Source: RH-AL1 sp965198715
Lineage (GTDB): Bacteria; Pseudomonadota; Alphaproteobacteria; Rhizobiales; Beijerinckiaceae
Direction of reading: 5' to 3'
DNA: 64,000 nt
NCBI GenBank assembly: GCA_965198715.1
Contig: CBDAPV010000002.1
Span: forward strand, 1-64,000
Shown: in pieces, positions 26,237 to 38,102 of the stretch
How positions within the stretch are numbered: position 1 is the first letter of the stretch
Layout of the letters: each line of letters opens with the position of its first letter
Notes under the pieces: generated by a model
Database searches by the model: none
What the model saw: only the letters and a program-made list of their open reading frames with translations
Told to the model about the DNA's origin: nothing
Program-made: the position numbers and the translations under genes

Positions 26237-27520
26237 GTGCCGATCTACGACATTAAACTTTGTTATTTCGACGTACAAACGGGCGCTGTAAGGCTCGGCG
26301 AGGTCGTGATCCGGAGAGCGGCGCCTTTGTTGTCATCGCTCGAGGATTCGGTCGCGTTTATCAAATCTCAACTTTTCTGTTTTTCCCACCTGCGCTGGCG
26401 TTTCGTGACGCAGCGGCCGCAGCACCTGCTCACGCGTGCGGGACGGGTCTTCGACGTGACCTTCGTCGAGGAGCCGGTCTTCGGCGCGCAGAGCGCCGAG
26501 CTGCGTCTGGAGCAGCTCGACGGCGTGCGCCTCGCCGTTCCATATCTGCCCCACGGCCTTTCCGACGAGGATCGGGACGAGACCCTGGAGACGCTCTTCG
26601 CGCCGCTGCTCGCCGGCAGTCCGGCCGCGATTTTCTGGTTCTATACGCCCGCAGCCGTCGCCTTCACGCGTCGTTTTCCGCGCGGGCTGACGATCTTCGA
26701 CATCATGGACGAGCTTTCGGCCTTTCGCGGCGCCTCGCCCGATCTGCTGCGCCTCGAGCAGGAACTGCTCGAGCGGGCCGATCTGGTGTTCACCGGCGGC
26801 TGGAGCCTCCACGAAGCCAAGCGCTCGCGACATCCCTCGGTGCACTGCTTTCCATCGTCCGTGGACGTGGCGCATTTCCATCGGGCGCGGGATGGCGACC
26901 GGGCCGACCCTTCAGACCAGGCCGACCTGCCGCGCCCGCGCCTCGGCTTCTTCGGCGTCATCGATGAACGCATGGACCTCGACTTCGTCGCTGCCCTGGC
27001 GATGCTGCGGCCCGATTGGCATTTCGTGATGCTTGGCCCGGTGGTGAAGATCGATCCCGCGCAGCTGCCGCGGCAGCGCAACGTCCATTGGCTCGGCATG
27101 AAGCGCTACGATGAGCTGCCGGCCTACCTAGCGCACTGGGACCTTGGCCTCATGCCCTTCGCGCTCAACGAGTCGACGCGCTTCATCAGCCCGACGAAGA
27201 CGCCGGAGTTCCTCGCCAGCGGACTTCGCGTGATCTCGACGCCTGTCGCCGACGTGGTGCGCACCTACGGCGGGGACGATGCGCTGGTGACGATCGTCGC
27301 GACGGCCGCCGAGGCCGTGACTCGGGCCGAGACGATCCTGCGCGAACCGGCGCAGGTTTGGCTCGCCCGGGTCGATGCCCGCCTGGGGAAGGAATCTTGG
27401 GACCGGACCTGGCGCGCCATGCTCGATCTCATCGAAGCCGCGCGGCCGCGCTCCAGCGACGGCGCGGCGTCGGACGTGCGACACGCGCCCGCTCCGGCGC
27501 TGTCGAGCGCCGAGCCCTGA
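26237..27520 (+). CDS. Glycosyltransferase, GT-B fold (group 1)
   Basis: Up to 427 residues. LFCFSHLRWRFVTQRPQHLLTR at about residues 46-67 is the N-terminal hallmark of a glycosyltransferase subgroup found in exopolysaccharide loci. RLGFFGVIDERMDLDFVAAL and NVHWLGMKRYDELPAYLAHWDLGLMPF with STRFISPTKTPEFLASGLRVISTP form the donor-binding half. The first 45 residues do not resemble the family, and the true start may be a GTG near 26351 (VAFIKSQ). It heads a set with a glycosidase 25 bp downstream and a UDP-galactopyranose mutase. The acceptor and sugar are unknown. Confidence 0.85.
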   Translation: MPIYDIKLCYFDVQTGAVRLGEVVIRRAAPLLSSLEDSVAFIKSQLFCFSHLRWRFVTQRPQHLLTRAGRVFDVTFVEEPVFGAQSAELRLEQLDGVRLAVPYLPHGLSDEDRDETLETLFAPLLAGSPAAIFWFYTPAAVAFTRRFPRGLTIFDIMDELSAFRGASPDLLRLEQELLERADLVFTGGWSLHEAKRSRHPSVHCFPSSVDVAHFHRARDGDRADPSDQADLPRPRLGFFGVIDERMDLDFVAALAMLRPDWHFVMLGPVVKIDPAQLPRQRNVHWLGMKRYDELPAYLAHWDLGLMPFALNESTRFISPTKTPEFLASGLRVISTPVADVVRTYGGDDALVTIVATAAEAVTRAETILREPAQVWLARVDARLGKESWDRTWRAMLDLIEAARPRSSDGAASDVRHAPAPALSSAEP

Positions 27521-27545
27521 TGCCGGCACCGATCTTGATACTCGG

Positions 27546-29006
27546 ATGACGCTCGCCACGACGTTGTCCGCCGGCGCGCCCTCGCTCACGCCCGCGACCT
27601 TGCCCTGGATTCGCGTCGCTGACGGCGCTCCCTATTTCGTGACCGAAACGGGAGAGGCCTGGACTCCGATCGGCCAGAACGACGGGATAGGGTGGGTCGA
27701 TCTCGAAGGGCTGTTTTGCCGGCGCGACATCCCTGCGGTGGAGGCCTATCTTGCCGACCTGGCGGCGAACGGGGTCACCTGCCTCAGGCTGATGCTTGAG
27801 CATGCGCAGGTCCGCCATCGGTATCTCGAGAAGCCGTTCGGCCGCTTCGCCTCGAACATGGTCACGCTCTGGGACGATCTCTTCGCCCTTTGCGAGCGCC
27901 TGGGCCTGCGCATCTTGCTGACGCCGTTCGACACATTCTGGGCCTGGATGCACTGGCGGCATCATCCCTACAACAGCCGCAACGGCGGCGTCGTCGACGA
28001 GCCCAACCGCTGGCTCACCGACGAAGGCTTTCGCGCCGCGATCAAGGACCGGCTCGCCTTTGCCGTTCGACGCTGGGGCGGCAGCGGCGCGCTCTTCGCG
28101 TGGGACCTTTGGAACGAGATCCACCCCGCGCACGGCGGCGACAGCGCCGAGGGCTTCGACGCTTTCATCGCCGACATGAGCCGCCACGTTCGCGTCCTGG
28201 AACTGGAGCTCTACGACCGCAGCCATCCCCAGACCGTCTCGGTCTTCGGCCCGGAGCTGACGTGGAAGCCGCACATGGACATCGCCGGGCCGATCTTCCG
28301 CCATCCGGCGCTCGATTTCGCGACCATCCACATCTACGAGAAAGGCACGATCGACCTTCCGCGCGACACGCTCGCGCCAGCCTTGGCCATGGGGCGCATC
28401 GTGCGCGAGAGCCTCGACGCCATCGCGGACGGCCGCCCATTCCTCGACACCGAGCATGGACCGATCCACGGCTTCAACGATCGCGGGATCACGCTGCCGG
28501 AGGCTTTCGACGACGAGTACTTCCGCCACATGCAATGGGCGCATCTGGCCAGCGGCGGCGCGGGGGGCGGCATGCGCTGGCCCTATCGTCACCCGCATCG
28601 ATTGACGCCGGGCATGCGGCACGCGCAGCGCGCCCTGGCCGGCTTCTGCAACCTTGTGGATTGGACGCGCTTTCGCCGCCGCCCACTTGACGTCGCGGTG
28701 GCTGGCGGACACGACGTCGCGGTGTTCGCCTGCGGCGACGGTCGGCAGGCCGTGCTCTGGTGCCTGCGGCGGGACACGCTAGGATGTGATGGCCGCATGC
28801 GCCGCGACGTCGCCCCGATCGCGCCCTCGCTGACACTCGAGGGGTTTGCGGCGGGGCGGGCCGCCGTGATGTTCTGGGATACATCGGCCGGCTCGCTCCT
28901 CGCGCAGGACGAGGTGTTCATCCACGCCGACGCTTCGTTGCGCCTCGACGTGAGGCCTTTCCGGGCCGATATCGCCATCGCAATCCTCTCGATCGATGGC
29001 GATTGA
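27546..29006 (+). CDS. Glycoside hydrolase, clan A (GH5-like)
   Basis: A 486-residue protein with a (beta/alpha)8 glycosidase core. The acid/base is Glu191 in FAWDLWNEIHP and the nucleophile Glu303 in PFLDTEHGP. NGVTCLRLMLEH and MRWPYRH also fit cellulase/mannanase-type clan A enzymes. No signal peptide is evident (MTLATTLSAGAPSL), so it may act in the cytosol or on lipid-linked intermediates. The last 110 residues form a beta-rich domain. Its tight coupling to a glycosyltransferase and to glf suggests trimming or length control of a polysaccharide. The exact GH family and substrate cannot be fixed by eye. Confidence 0.8.
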   Translation: MTLATTLSAGAPSLTPATLPWIRVADGAPYFVTETGEAWTPIGQNDGIGWVDLEGLFCRRDIPAVEAYLADLAANGVTCLRLMLEHAQVRHRYLEKPFGRFASNMVTLWDDLFALCERLGLRILLTPFDTFWAWMHWRHHPYNSRNGGVVDEPNRWLTDEGFRAAIKDRLAFAVRRWGGSGALFAWDLWNEIHPAHGGDSAEGFDAFIADMSRHVRVLELELYDRSHPQTVSVFGPELTWKPHMDIAGPIFRHPALDFATIHIYEKGTIDLPRDTLAPALAMGRIVRESLDAIADGRPFLDTEHGPIHGFNDRGITLPEAFDDEYFRHMQWAHLASGGAGGGMRWPYRHPHRLTPGMRHAQRALAGFCNLVDWTRFRRRPLDVAVAGGHDVAVFACGDGRQAVLWCLRRDTLGCDGRMRRDVAPIAPSLTLEGFAAGRAAVMFWDTSAGSLLAQDEVFIHADASLRLDVRPFRADIAIAILSIDGD

Positions 29007-29110
29007 TACATAATGGTTCTTCGAGACCTTTCTCCGCTTGAACTAAGTCCGATGCAGCATCGGCTGCCGCTCTGCACTGGTCGTTAGAGATCTTGCTCAG
29101 GACTGTAAAA

Positions 29111-30289
29111 ATGTCGGCGTTGAAGCGGAATGTTCTCGTCGTCGGCGCCGGTCTTGCCGGCGCGGTGCACGCCCGCGGCCTTGCTGAAGCCGGATTCCAC
29201 GTCGACGTCATCGATCGCCGCGATCATGTCGCCGGAAATGCCTTCGACGAGATCGGACCCGATGGAATCCGCATCCACCGCTACGGTCCGCACCTGTTTC
29301 ACACCGCCAACCGCGATGTGCTCGAATGGATCGGTCGCTTCGCGGACTGGGTGCCCTACACGCATCGCGTACGGGCGCTGCTGCCTTCGGGCGCGCTGGC
29401 GCCTTTGCCGATCAACCTCGACACGATGAACGCCGTCTTCGGTACGACGCTCGCGGACGAGGCGCAGGCGCGACGCCACCTCTCCGCGGTGTCGGTGCGG
29501 ATCGCCGACCCGGCCAACGCGGCGGAGTACCTCGCCTCCAAGATCGGCATCGAGCTGCGCGACCTGTTCTTCCGTCCTTACACCCGCAAGATGTGGGCGA
29601 TGGACTTGGAGGAGCTCGATGCTTCGGTGGTCAAGCGCCTGCCTCTCCGCTTCGACCGACGCGACACGTATTTCCCGGACGACGAGACGCAGCTGATGCC
29701 GCGCGACGGCTACACCGCCTTCGTCACCAACATCCTCGACCACCACGACATCGATGTGTCGCTCTCGACGGCGTTCGACCACGCCATGCTCGCCGAGACC
29801 CATCATTGTTTCGCGTCGTTGCCGATCGACGAGTTCTACGACTTCTGTGAAGGCGCGCTGCCGTATCGCTCCATCCGCTTCCACCATCGCGCCGATCCAC
29901 TTCCCGATCCTAGCGGCGTGTGGAAGGCGCACGACGGCGCGAACTTCAGCGTGGTCAACTTCACCGACGACGGCCCCTTCACCCGCGAAACGGCCTGGCA
30001 CCGGCTTCCGCACCATCATCGCCACGACAAGGGCCGGGCCACGATCACCCGCGAGGAGCCTTGCGACTATCGCGACAATGACTTCGAACGATATTATCCG
30101 GTGAAGACTGCCGATGGCTGCAACGAAGCCACCTATCAGCGCTACCGCGCGCTGGCGCGGCGCGAAAGCTCGCGCGTGACCTTCATCGGTCGCTGCGGCA
30201 CCTACCGTTATCTCGACATGGACCAGGTCATCAACCAGTCGCTGATGAGCGCCGCCCGTTGGCTCCGCACGCAAGTCGCCACGGTCTGA
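29111..30289 (+). CDS. glf: UDP-galactopyranose mutase
   Basis: A 392-residue flavoenzyme interconverting UDP-galactopyranose and UDP-galactofuranose. The FAD loop is VVGAGLAGAV (residues 10-19); RIHRYGPHLFHT, LPINLDTM, FFRPYTRKMWAMD, RLPLRFDRRDTYFPDD, MPRDGYTAF and the C-terminal FIGRCGTYRYLDMDQVINQSL all align in order with bacterial Glf. ATG 29111 (behind AGGA) is preferred over 29093. With the preceding glycosyltransferase and glycosidase, it suggests that a galactofuranose-containing glycan is made here, although no dedicated Galf transferase is seen. Confidence 0.92.
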   Translation: MSALKRNVLVVGAGLAGAVHARGLAEAGFHVDVIDRRDHVAGNAFDEIGPDGIRIHRYGPHLFHTANRDVLEWIGRFADWVPYTHRVRALLPSGALAPLPINLDTMNAVFGTTLADEAQARRHLSAVSVRIADPANAAEYLASKIGIELRDLFFRPYTRKMWAMDLEELDASVVKRLPLRFDRRDTYFPDDETQLMPRDGYTAFVTNILDHHDIDVSLSTAFDHAMLAETHHCFASLPIDEFYDFCEGALPYRSIRFHHRADPLPDPSGVWKAHDGANFSVVNFTDDGPFTRETAWHRLPHHHRHDKGRATITREEPCDYRDNDFERYYPVKTADGCNEATYQRYRALARRESSRVTFIGRCGTYRYLDMDQVINQSLMSAARWLRTQVATV

Positions 30290-30419
30290 CTTGTCTGTGC
30301 GGTCGACCACCGCTGCATTGTCGGAGGATGAGCCGATGTAGCTCGCACATTCAAGGCCGACGATGATTGCGCGGATCGGGAGCGCCCTCAATGCAACGTT
30401 GCCATTTTTGGTCTTTACA

Positions 30420-30441
30420 GACATAAAGATATCCTTATATC
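30420..30441. promoter_or_regulatory. Palindromic operator of the ArsR-MT/metF/metH operon
   Basis: A 22-bp imperfect palindrome with core ATAAAGATATCCTTAT (one mismatch between the arms), ending 8 bp before the first gene. ArsR-family regulators bind AT-rich dyads of this kind near -10, so autoregulation is likely. Confidence 0.6.
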
Positions 30442-30448
30442 TCGTCGT

Positions 30449-31459
30449 ATGACCCGGTCCAATGAGATCTTCGCTCCCTTCGACGATGTGCTGGCGTCCC
30501 TCGCCGCCGCGGGGGAGCCGACTCGCCTGCGCCTGCTGGCTCTGCTTAGCGACGCCGAGCTCACCGTGAGCGAGCTCGTCGCCATCCTCGGACAGTCGCA
30601 GCCGCGCATTTCCCGCCACCTCAAGCTCCTTGTGGAGAGCGGGCTGGTGGAGCGCCATCGCGAAGGCTCCTGGGTGTTCCTGGTGGCGGCGCAAGCGGAA
30701 CCGTCGGCGCGGATCGCGCGCGACATCGTGGGCGCGATGTCGGTCGAGGATCCCATCCTGCATTCGGATCGCGTGCGCCTCGAGGAGGTGCGACGGGCCC
30801 GCGCCGGGCAGGCGGCTCGCTATTTCGCCAACCATGCCGCGAACTGGGACGAGGTGCGAGCGATGCACGTCGCCGAGGAGAAGGTGGAGGCGGCGGTGCG
30901 CGATGCGCTGGGCAGGCGGCCCTACCGCAACCTCCTCGACGTGGGCACCGGCACCGGCCGCATGCTGGAGATGCTGGCGCCCGATGCCGAGCGCGCGCTG
31001 GGGATCGACCAGTCGCCACAGATGCTCGGCATGGCCCGCGCCCGTCTCGAGAAGGCCGGCCTACGTCACGCTCAGCTGCGGCAGGGCGACATCTACGCCT
31101 TGCCCGTCGAGCGCAACGCGTTCGATCTCGTCGTGCTGCATCAGGTGCTGCATTACCTCGACGATCCGTCGCGTGCGTTGCGCGAGGCCACGCGGACGCT
31201 GTCGCCCGGCGGACGTCTGCTCGTGGTGGATTTTGCGCCCCATGCGGAGGAAAGCCTGCGCGCCGCCCACGCGCACCGGCGCCTGGGCTTTTCGCGAGAG
31301 GAGATCTGCGCCGTCATGGCGGATGCCGGCCTCGACGTGACGCTGACGCGCCAACTCGCGCCCGACGGTGCCGGCACGCTGACGGTGTCGCTCTGGATGG
31401 GGCGGGATCGGCGTCTGCAAACCGATCTCGTCCCCCTGTCTTTTGAGGAAATCGCCTGA
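30449..31459 (+). CDS. ArsR-family regulator fused to a SAM methyltransferase domain
   Basis: A 336-residue two-part protein. Residues 10-95 form a winged helix of the ArsR type (EPTRLRLLALL, TVSELVAILGQSQPRISRHLKLLVESGLV, EGSWVFL) without the usual metal-binding ELCVCDL cysteines. Residues 130-320 form a class I methyltransferase fold with LLDVGTGTGRMLEML and DLVVLHQVLHYLDDP. Its position, one base overlapping metF, points to control of the methionine cycle with SAM or S-adenosylhomocysteine sensed by the methyltransferase-like domain (inference; similar fusions occur upstream of metF/metH or ahcY in alphaproteobacteria). It is probably autoregulated through the palindrome just upstream. Confidence 0.88.
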   Translation: MTRSNEIFAPFDDVLASLAAAGEPTRLRLLALLSDAELTVSELVAILGQSQPRISRHLKLLVESGLVERHREGSWVFLVAAQAEPSARIARDIVGAMSVEDPILHSDRVRLEEVRRARAGQAARYFANHAANWDEVRAMHVAEEKVEAAVRDALGRRPYRNLLDVGTGTGRMLEMLAPDAERALGIDQSPQMLGMARARLEKAGLRHAQLRQGDIYALPVERNAFDLVVLHQVLHYLDDPSRALREATRTLSPGGRLLVVDFAPHAEESLRAAHAHRRLGFSREEICAVMADAGLDVTLTRQLAPDGAGTLTVSLWMGRDRRLQTDLVPLSFEEIA

Positions 31460-32366
31460 TGCAGCCCGTCGCCACGCAGCGCCTCAGCCGCGGGTCGCGT
31501 CCCCGCTTCAACGTCTCGTTCGAGTTCTTCCCGCCCAATACAGCCGAGATGGAGTCGACGCTGTGGGAGTCAGTGAGCCGGCTGGCGCCGCTCAACCCGC
31601 ATTTCGTCTCGGTGACTTATGGCGCCGGCGGCAAGACCCGCGAGCGCACGCATGCGGTGCTGGAGCGCATCATCCAGGAGACGCCGATCCGCCCCGCCGC
31701 ACATCTCACCTGCGTGGCGGCAAGCAAGGCCGAGGTCGACGCCGTGGCGCGCGACTACTGGAATACCGGCGTGCGCCACATCGTGGCGCTGCGCGGCGAC
31801 CCCCATACCGGGCCGGGCACCGCCTACGAGGCCCATGCCGACGGCTACCAGCATTCGACGGATCTGGTCGCCGGCCTCAAGAAAATCGGCGATTTCGAGA
31901 TCTCGGTCTCGGCCTATCCCGAGGGACACCCGGAAGGCTCGATCGACCAGGATATCGAGCACCTCAAGGCCAAGGTCGACGCCGGCGCCTCGCGGGCGAT
32001 CACCCAATTCTTCTTCGATAACGAGATCTACCTGCGCTACCTCGACAAGGTCCGCGCGAAGGGCATCACCATCCCCATCGTTCCGGGCATCGTGCCGGTG
32101 CAGAACTTCAAGCAGGTCGCGAAATTCGCCAAGGGCGCCGGTGCGTCCATGCCGTCGTGGCTCGCCGACCGTTTCGAGGGGCTCGACGACGATCCCGCGA
32201 CGCGGCGTCTCGTTGCCGCGACGGTGGCGGCCGAGCAGGTGCTCGATCTCGTCGACCATGGCGTCTACAACTTCCATTTCTACACGATGAACCGCGCCGA
32301 CCTCGTCTACGCGATCTGCCATCTGCTCGGCATGCGCCCGGTGTACCGCCAACAGAAAGCCGCCTG

Positions 32367-32367
<1 letters not shown>
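31459..32367 (+). CDS. metF: 5,10-methylenetetrahydrofolate reductase
   Basis: A 302-residue FAD-dependent TIM-barrel enzyme that makes 5-methyl-THF for homocysteine methylation. NVSFEFFPPNT holds the catalytic Glu, and SVTYGAGG, HLTCVAAS, IVALRGD, SVSAYPEGHPE, DAGASRAITQFFFD and IPIVPGIVPV follow in the family order. The ATG shares one base with the regulator's stop (TGATG), and its own stop overlaps metH the same way, so the three genes are translationally coupled. Confidence 0.95.
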
Positions 32368-36146
<3,779 letters not shown>

Positions 36147-36253
36147 GGCGACTTCCGAAGCGGTCGCAGCGATCTTGTTCGATTCCGCCTCAGCGTCATC
36201 AAGGGGCTTGCCATCTTGGAAGGTGGCAGCGTCACGTGTTAGCGTACCGCGTT

Positions 36254-36330
<77 letters not shown>

Positions 36331-36676
36331 TCAATCGTGACTGCTGATCGGCGAACGACAAGGAAACGACACGAAGTTCGCGGTCCTCGAAGGTCCGAGA
36401 CCCTCGTCGTTCAGCGCTCGATGTCGGAAGGGTCGGAGCGCCTGCTGGTGATCCTGGAAGAAGGGTTGCAAGGGTCGCCCAAGCGATCTCGACAAGACCT
36501 CCTGCACGGCTGAGGAGCTTCATCTCACTCCATGTGTGTATAAGCACTGTCGACGATCAAGCGGCCCTTTCTAAGTAGTTTCCGAGCCTACAGGATACGC
36601 GCGGAGCCGGCTTAAGGCTGCTGGGTCTTCGACGATGCGGATCGATGATCCGGGGTCGGCGGCTCGCGAGGGTCAT
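36331..36676. other. Island left-end non-coding stretch
   Basis: Apart from one copy of the 24-bp element (36571-36594) I see no credible gene here. The DNA is less GC-rich than its surroundings near 36530-36580. It may hold remnants of the island's former integration module, but nothing is recognisable. Confidence 0.4.
36571..36594 (+). promoter_or_regulatory. Shared 24-bp upstream element, copy 1 (ackA)
   Basis: It contains GTAGTTTCCGAGCCTACAGG. The same pattern, consensus TTTCCGANCCTRCMGG with CTRRGTRK ahead of it, recurs at 37945 and 40790, each upstream of one island gene. It lies 82 bp before the ackA start. GTAG and CTAC form a weak dyad. Confidence 0.55.
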
Positions 36677-37879
36677 ATGGCCGGCATCTCCCGTCCGACG
36701 GGATCCCTCCTCACGTTGAACGCGGGCTCCTCGAGCCTGAAGTTCGCCCTGTTCGGCGCCAGTGCCGATGCCCCGGCCACGGCGCGCGGCGAGATCTCCG
36801 ATCTTGAGGCCGCGCCCCATCTCGTCGCCCGCGACGCAGCCGGCTCGGTTCTGGCCGATCGGCGCTGGCCGACGGGTCTGCCGGACGCCTTCGCGAGCGT
36901 CCTCGACGCGCTGCTGGGCTTCGCCGACGCGCATCTCGATCGGGGCGGCCTCGCCGCCGTCGGGCATCGGATCGTGCACGGCGGTCCGCACCACGCCGCC
37001 CCCGCCCTGGTGACGCCCGCCCTCATGACGGACCTCGAAGGACTCTTCCCGCTCGATCCCCTGCACATGCCGCACAACGTGGCGCCGATCCACGCCGTGG
37101 CGGCGGCGCGGCCGGGGCTGCCGCAGGTCGCCTGTTTCGACACGGCCTTCCACCACACGCTCCCGCGGGAAGCCCGCTGGTTCGGCCTGCCGCGCGCGAT
37201 CGAGGCCGAAGGCGTCCGACGCTACGGCTTCCACGGCCTGTCCTACGAGTTCATCGCCGGCCGCCTGGCCGAGGACGCCCCAGCCCTCGCGCGGGGGCGG
37301 GTCGTCGTGGCCCATCTCGGGTCGGGCGCCAGCCTCTGTGCCCTGAAGGAGGGGTGCAGCATCGCCACCACCATGGGCTTCAGCACGCTCGACGGGCTCC
37401 TGATGGCGACGCGCTGCGGGAGCCTCGACCCCGGGGTGATCCTCTATCTCGGTCGCCAGGGGCGAAGCCTGAACGAGATCGAGGACATGCTCTATCACCG
37501 TTCCGGGCTGCTCGGCGTCTCGGGCCTCAGCGGCGACGTCCGCGCGCTGCTGGCAAGCCCCGACCCGCACGCCGCCGAGGCGATCGACCTCTTTGCCTAC
37601 CGCATCGCCGTCGAGACGGGCGCGCTGGTCAGCGCGCTCGACGGACTCGACGGGCTCGTCTTCACGGCGGGCATCGGCGAGCACGCGCCGGCGATCCGCT
37701 CGGCCATCTGCGCTCGGCTGGGCTGGCTCGGCCTGCGGCTCGACGAGGGCGCCAACGCGGCGAACGCCGCGCGCATCTCCGCGCCTGGCAGCGCCATCGA
37801 GATCCTCGTGATCCCGACCGACGAAGAGGCCGTCATCGCGCGCCACACGCGGGCGATCGTCTGGCCGCCGATCGCCTGA
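36677..37879 (+). CDS. ackA: Acetate kinase (acetate/propionate kinase family)
   Basis: A 400-residue member of the ASKHA fold. LTLNAGSSSLKF (11-22), GHRIVHGG, FDTAFHHTLP, RRYGFHGLSYEF, VVAHLGSGASLCALK and FTAGIGEHAP follow in family order, with the conserved Asn, Arg, Asp and His residues in place. It converts acetyl-phosphate and ADP to acetate and ATP. No phosphotransacetylase is adjacent, but a phosphoketolase 3 kb downstream supplies acetyl-phosphate directly. ATG 36677 follows GAGGG; an in-frame ATG at 36635 would add 14 residues unlike the family. It lies inside the tRNA-bounded island. Confidence 0.93.
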   Translation: MAGISRPTGSLLTLNAGSSSLKFALFGASADAPATARGEISDLEAAPHLVARDAAGSVLADRRWPTGLPDAFASVLDALLGFADAHLDRGGLAAVGHRIVHGGPHHAAPALVTPALMTDLEGLFPLDPLHMPHNVAPIHAVAAARPGLPQVACFDTAFHHTLPREARWFGLPRAIEAEGVRRYGFHGLSYEFIAGRLAEDAPALARGRVVVAHLGSGASLCALKEGCSIATTMGFSTLDGLLMATRCGSLDPGVILYLGRQGRSLNEIEDMLYHRSGLLGVSGLSGDVRALLASPDPHAAEAIDLFAYRIAVETGALVSALDGLDGLVFTAGIGEHAPAIRSAICARLGWLGLRLDEGANAANAARISAPGSAIEILVIPTDEEAVIARHTRAIVWPPIA

Positions 37880-37944
37880 GGCGTTCCAGGGGTGGCGACG
37901 CGCAGCCGCTCTCGCTGCGCAGCCTTCGAACCCGTTCATTTCGC

Positions 37945-37968
37945 CTGAGTGTTTTCCGATCCTACCGG
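37945..37968 (+). promoter_or_regulatory. Shared 24-bp upstream element, copy 2 (proton ATPase)
   Basis: It contains GTGTTTTCCGATCCTACCGG. It lies 134 bp ahead of the chosen ATPase start and aligns without gaps with copies 1 and 3. Confidence 0.55.
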
Positions 37969-38102
37969 CCGAGGCGGAAACCGGCCAACCCCACCGAGGC
38001 CTGGCCTACCGAGGCCAAGGCCGCCGCATGATCGCGGACCCGCCGGTCATCGGCCGCTCATCGCCGTCTCGCCATCAACGATCGAAGTCAGGAATGCTAC
38101 CA

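Noticed and set aside
32157..32366. Upstream extension of the metH frame into metF
   Set aside because: The added residues are Arg-rich and overlap metF; ATG 32367 with TGATG coupling gives the normal MetH start.
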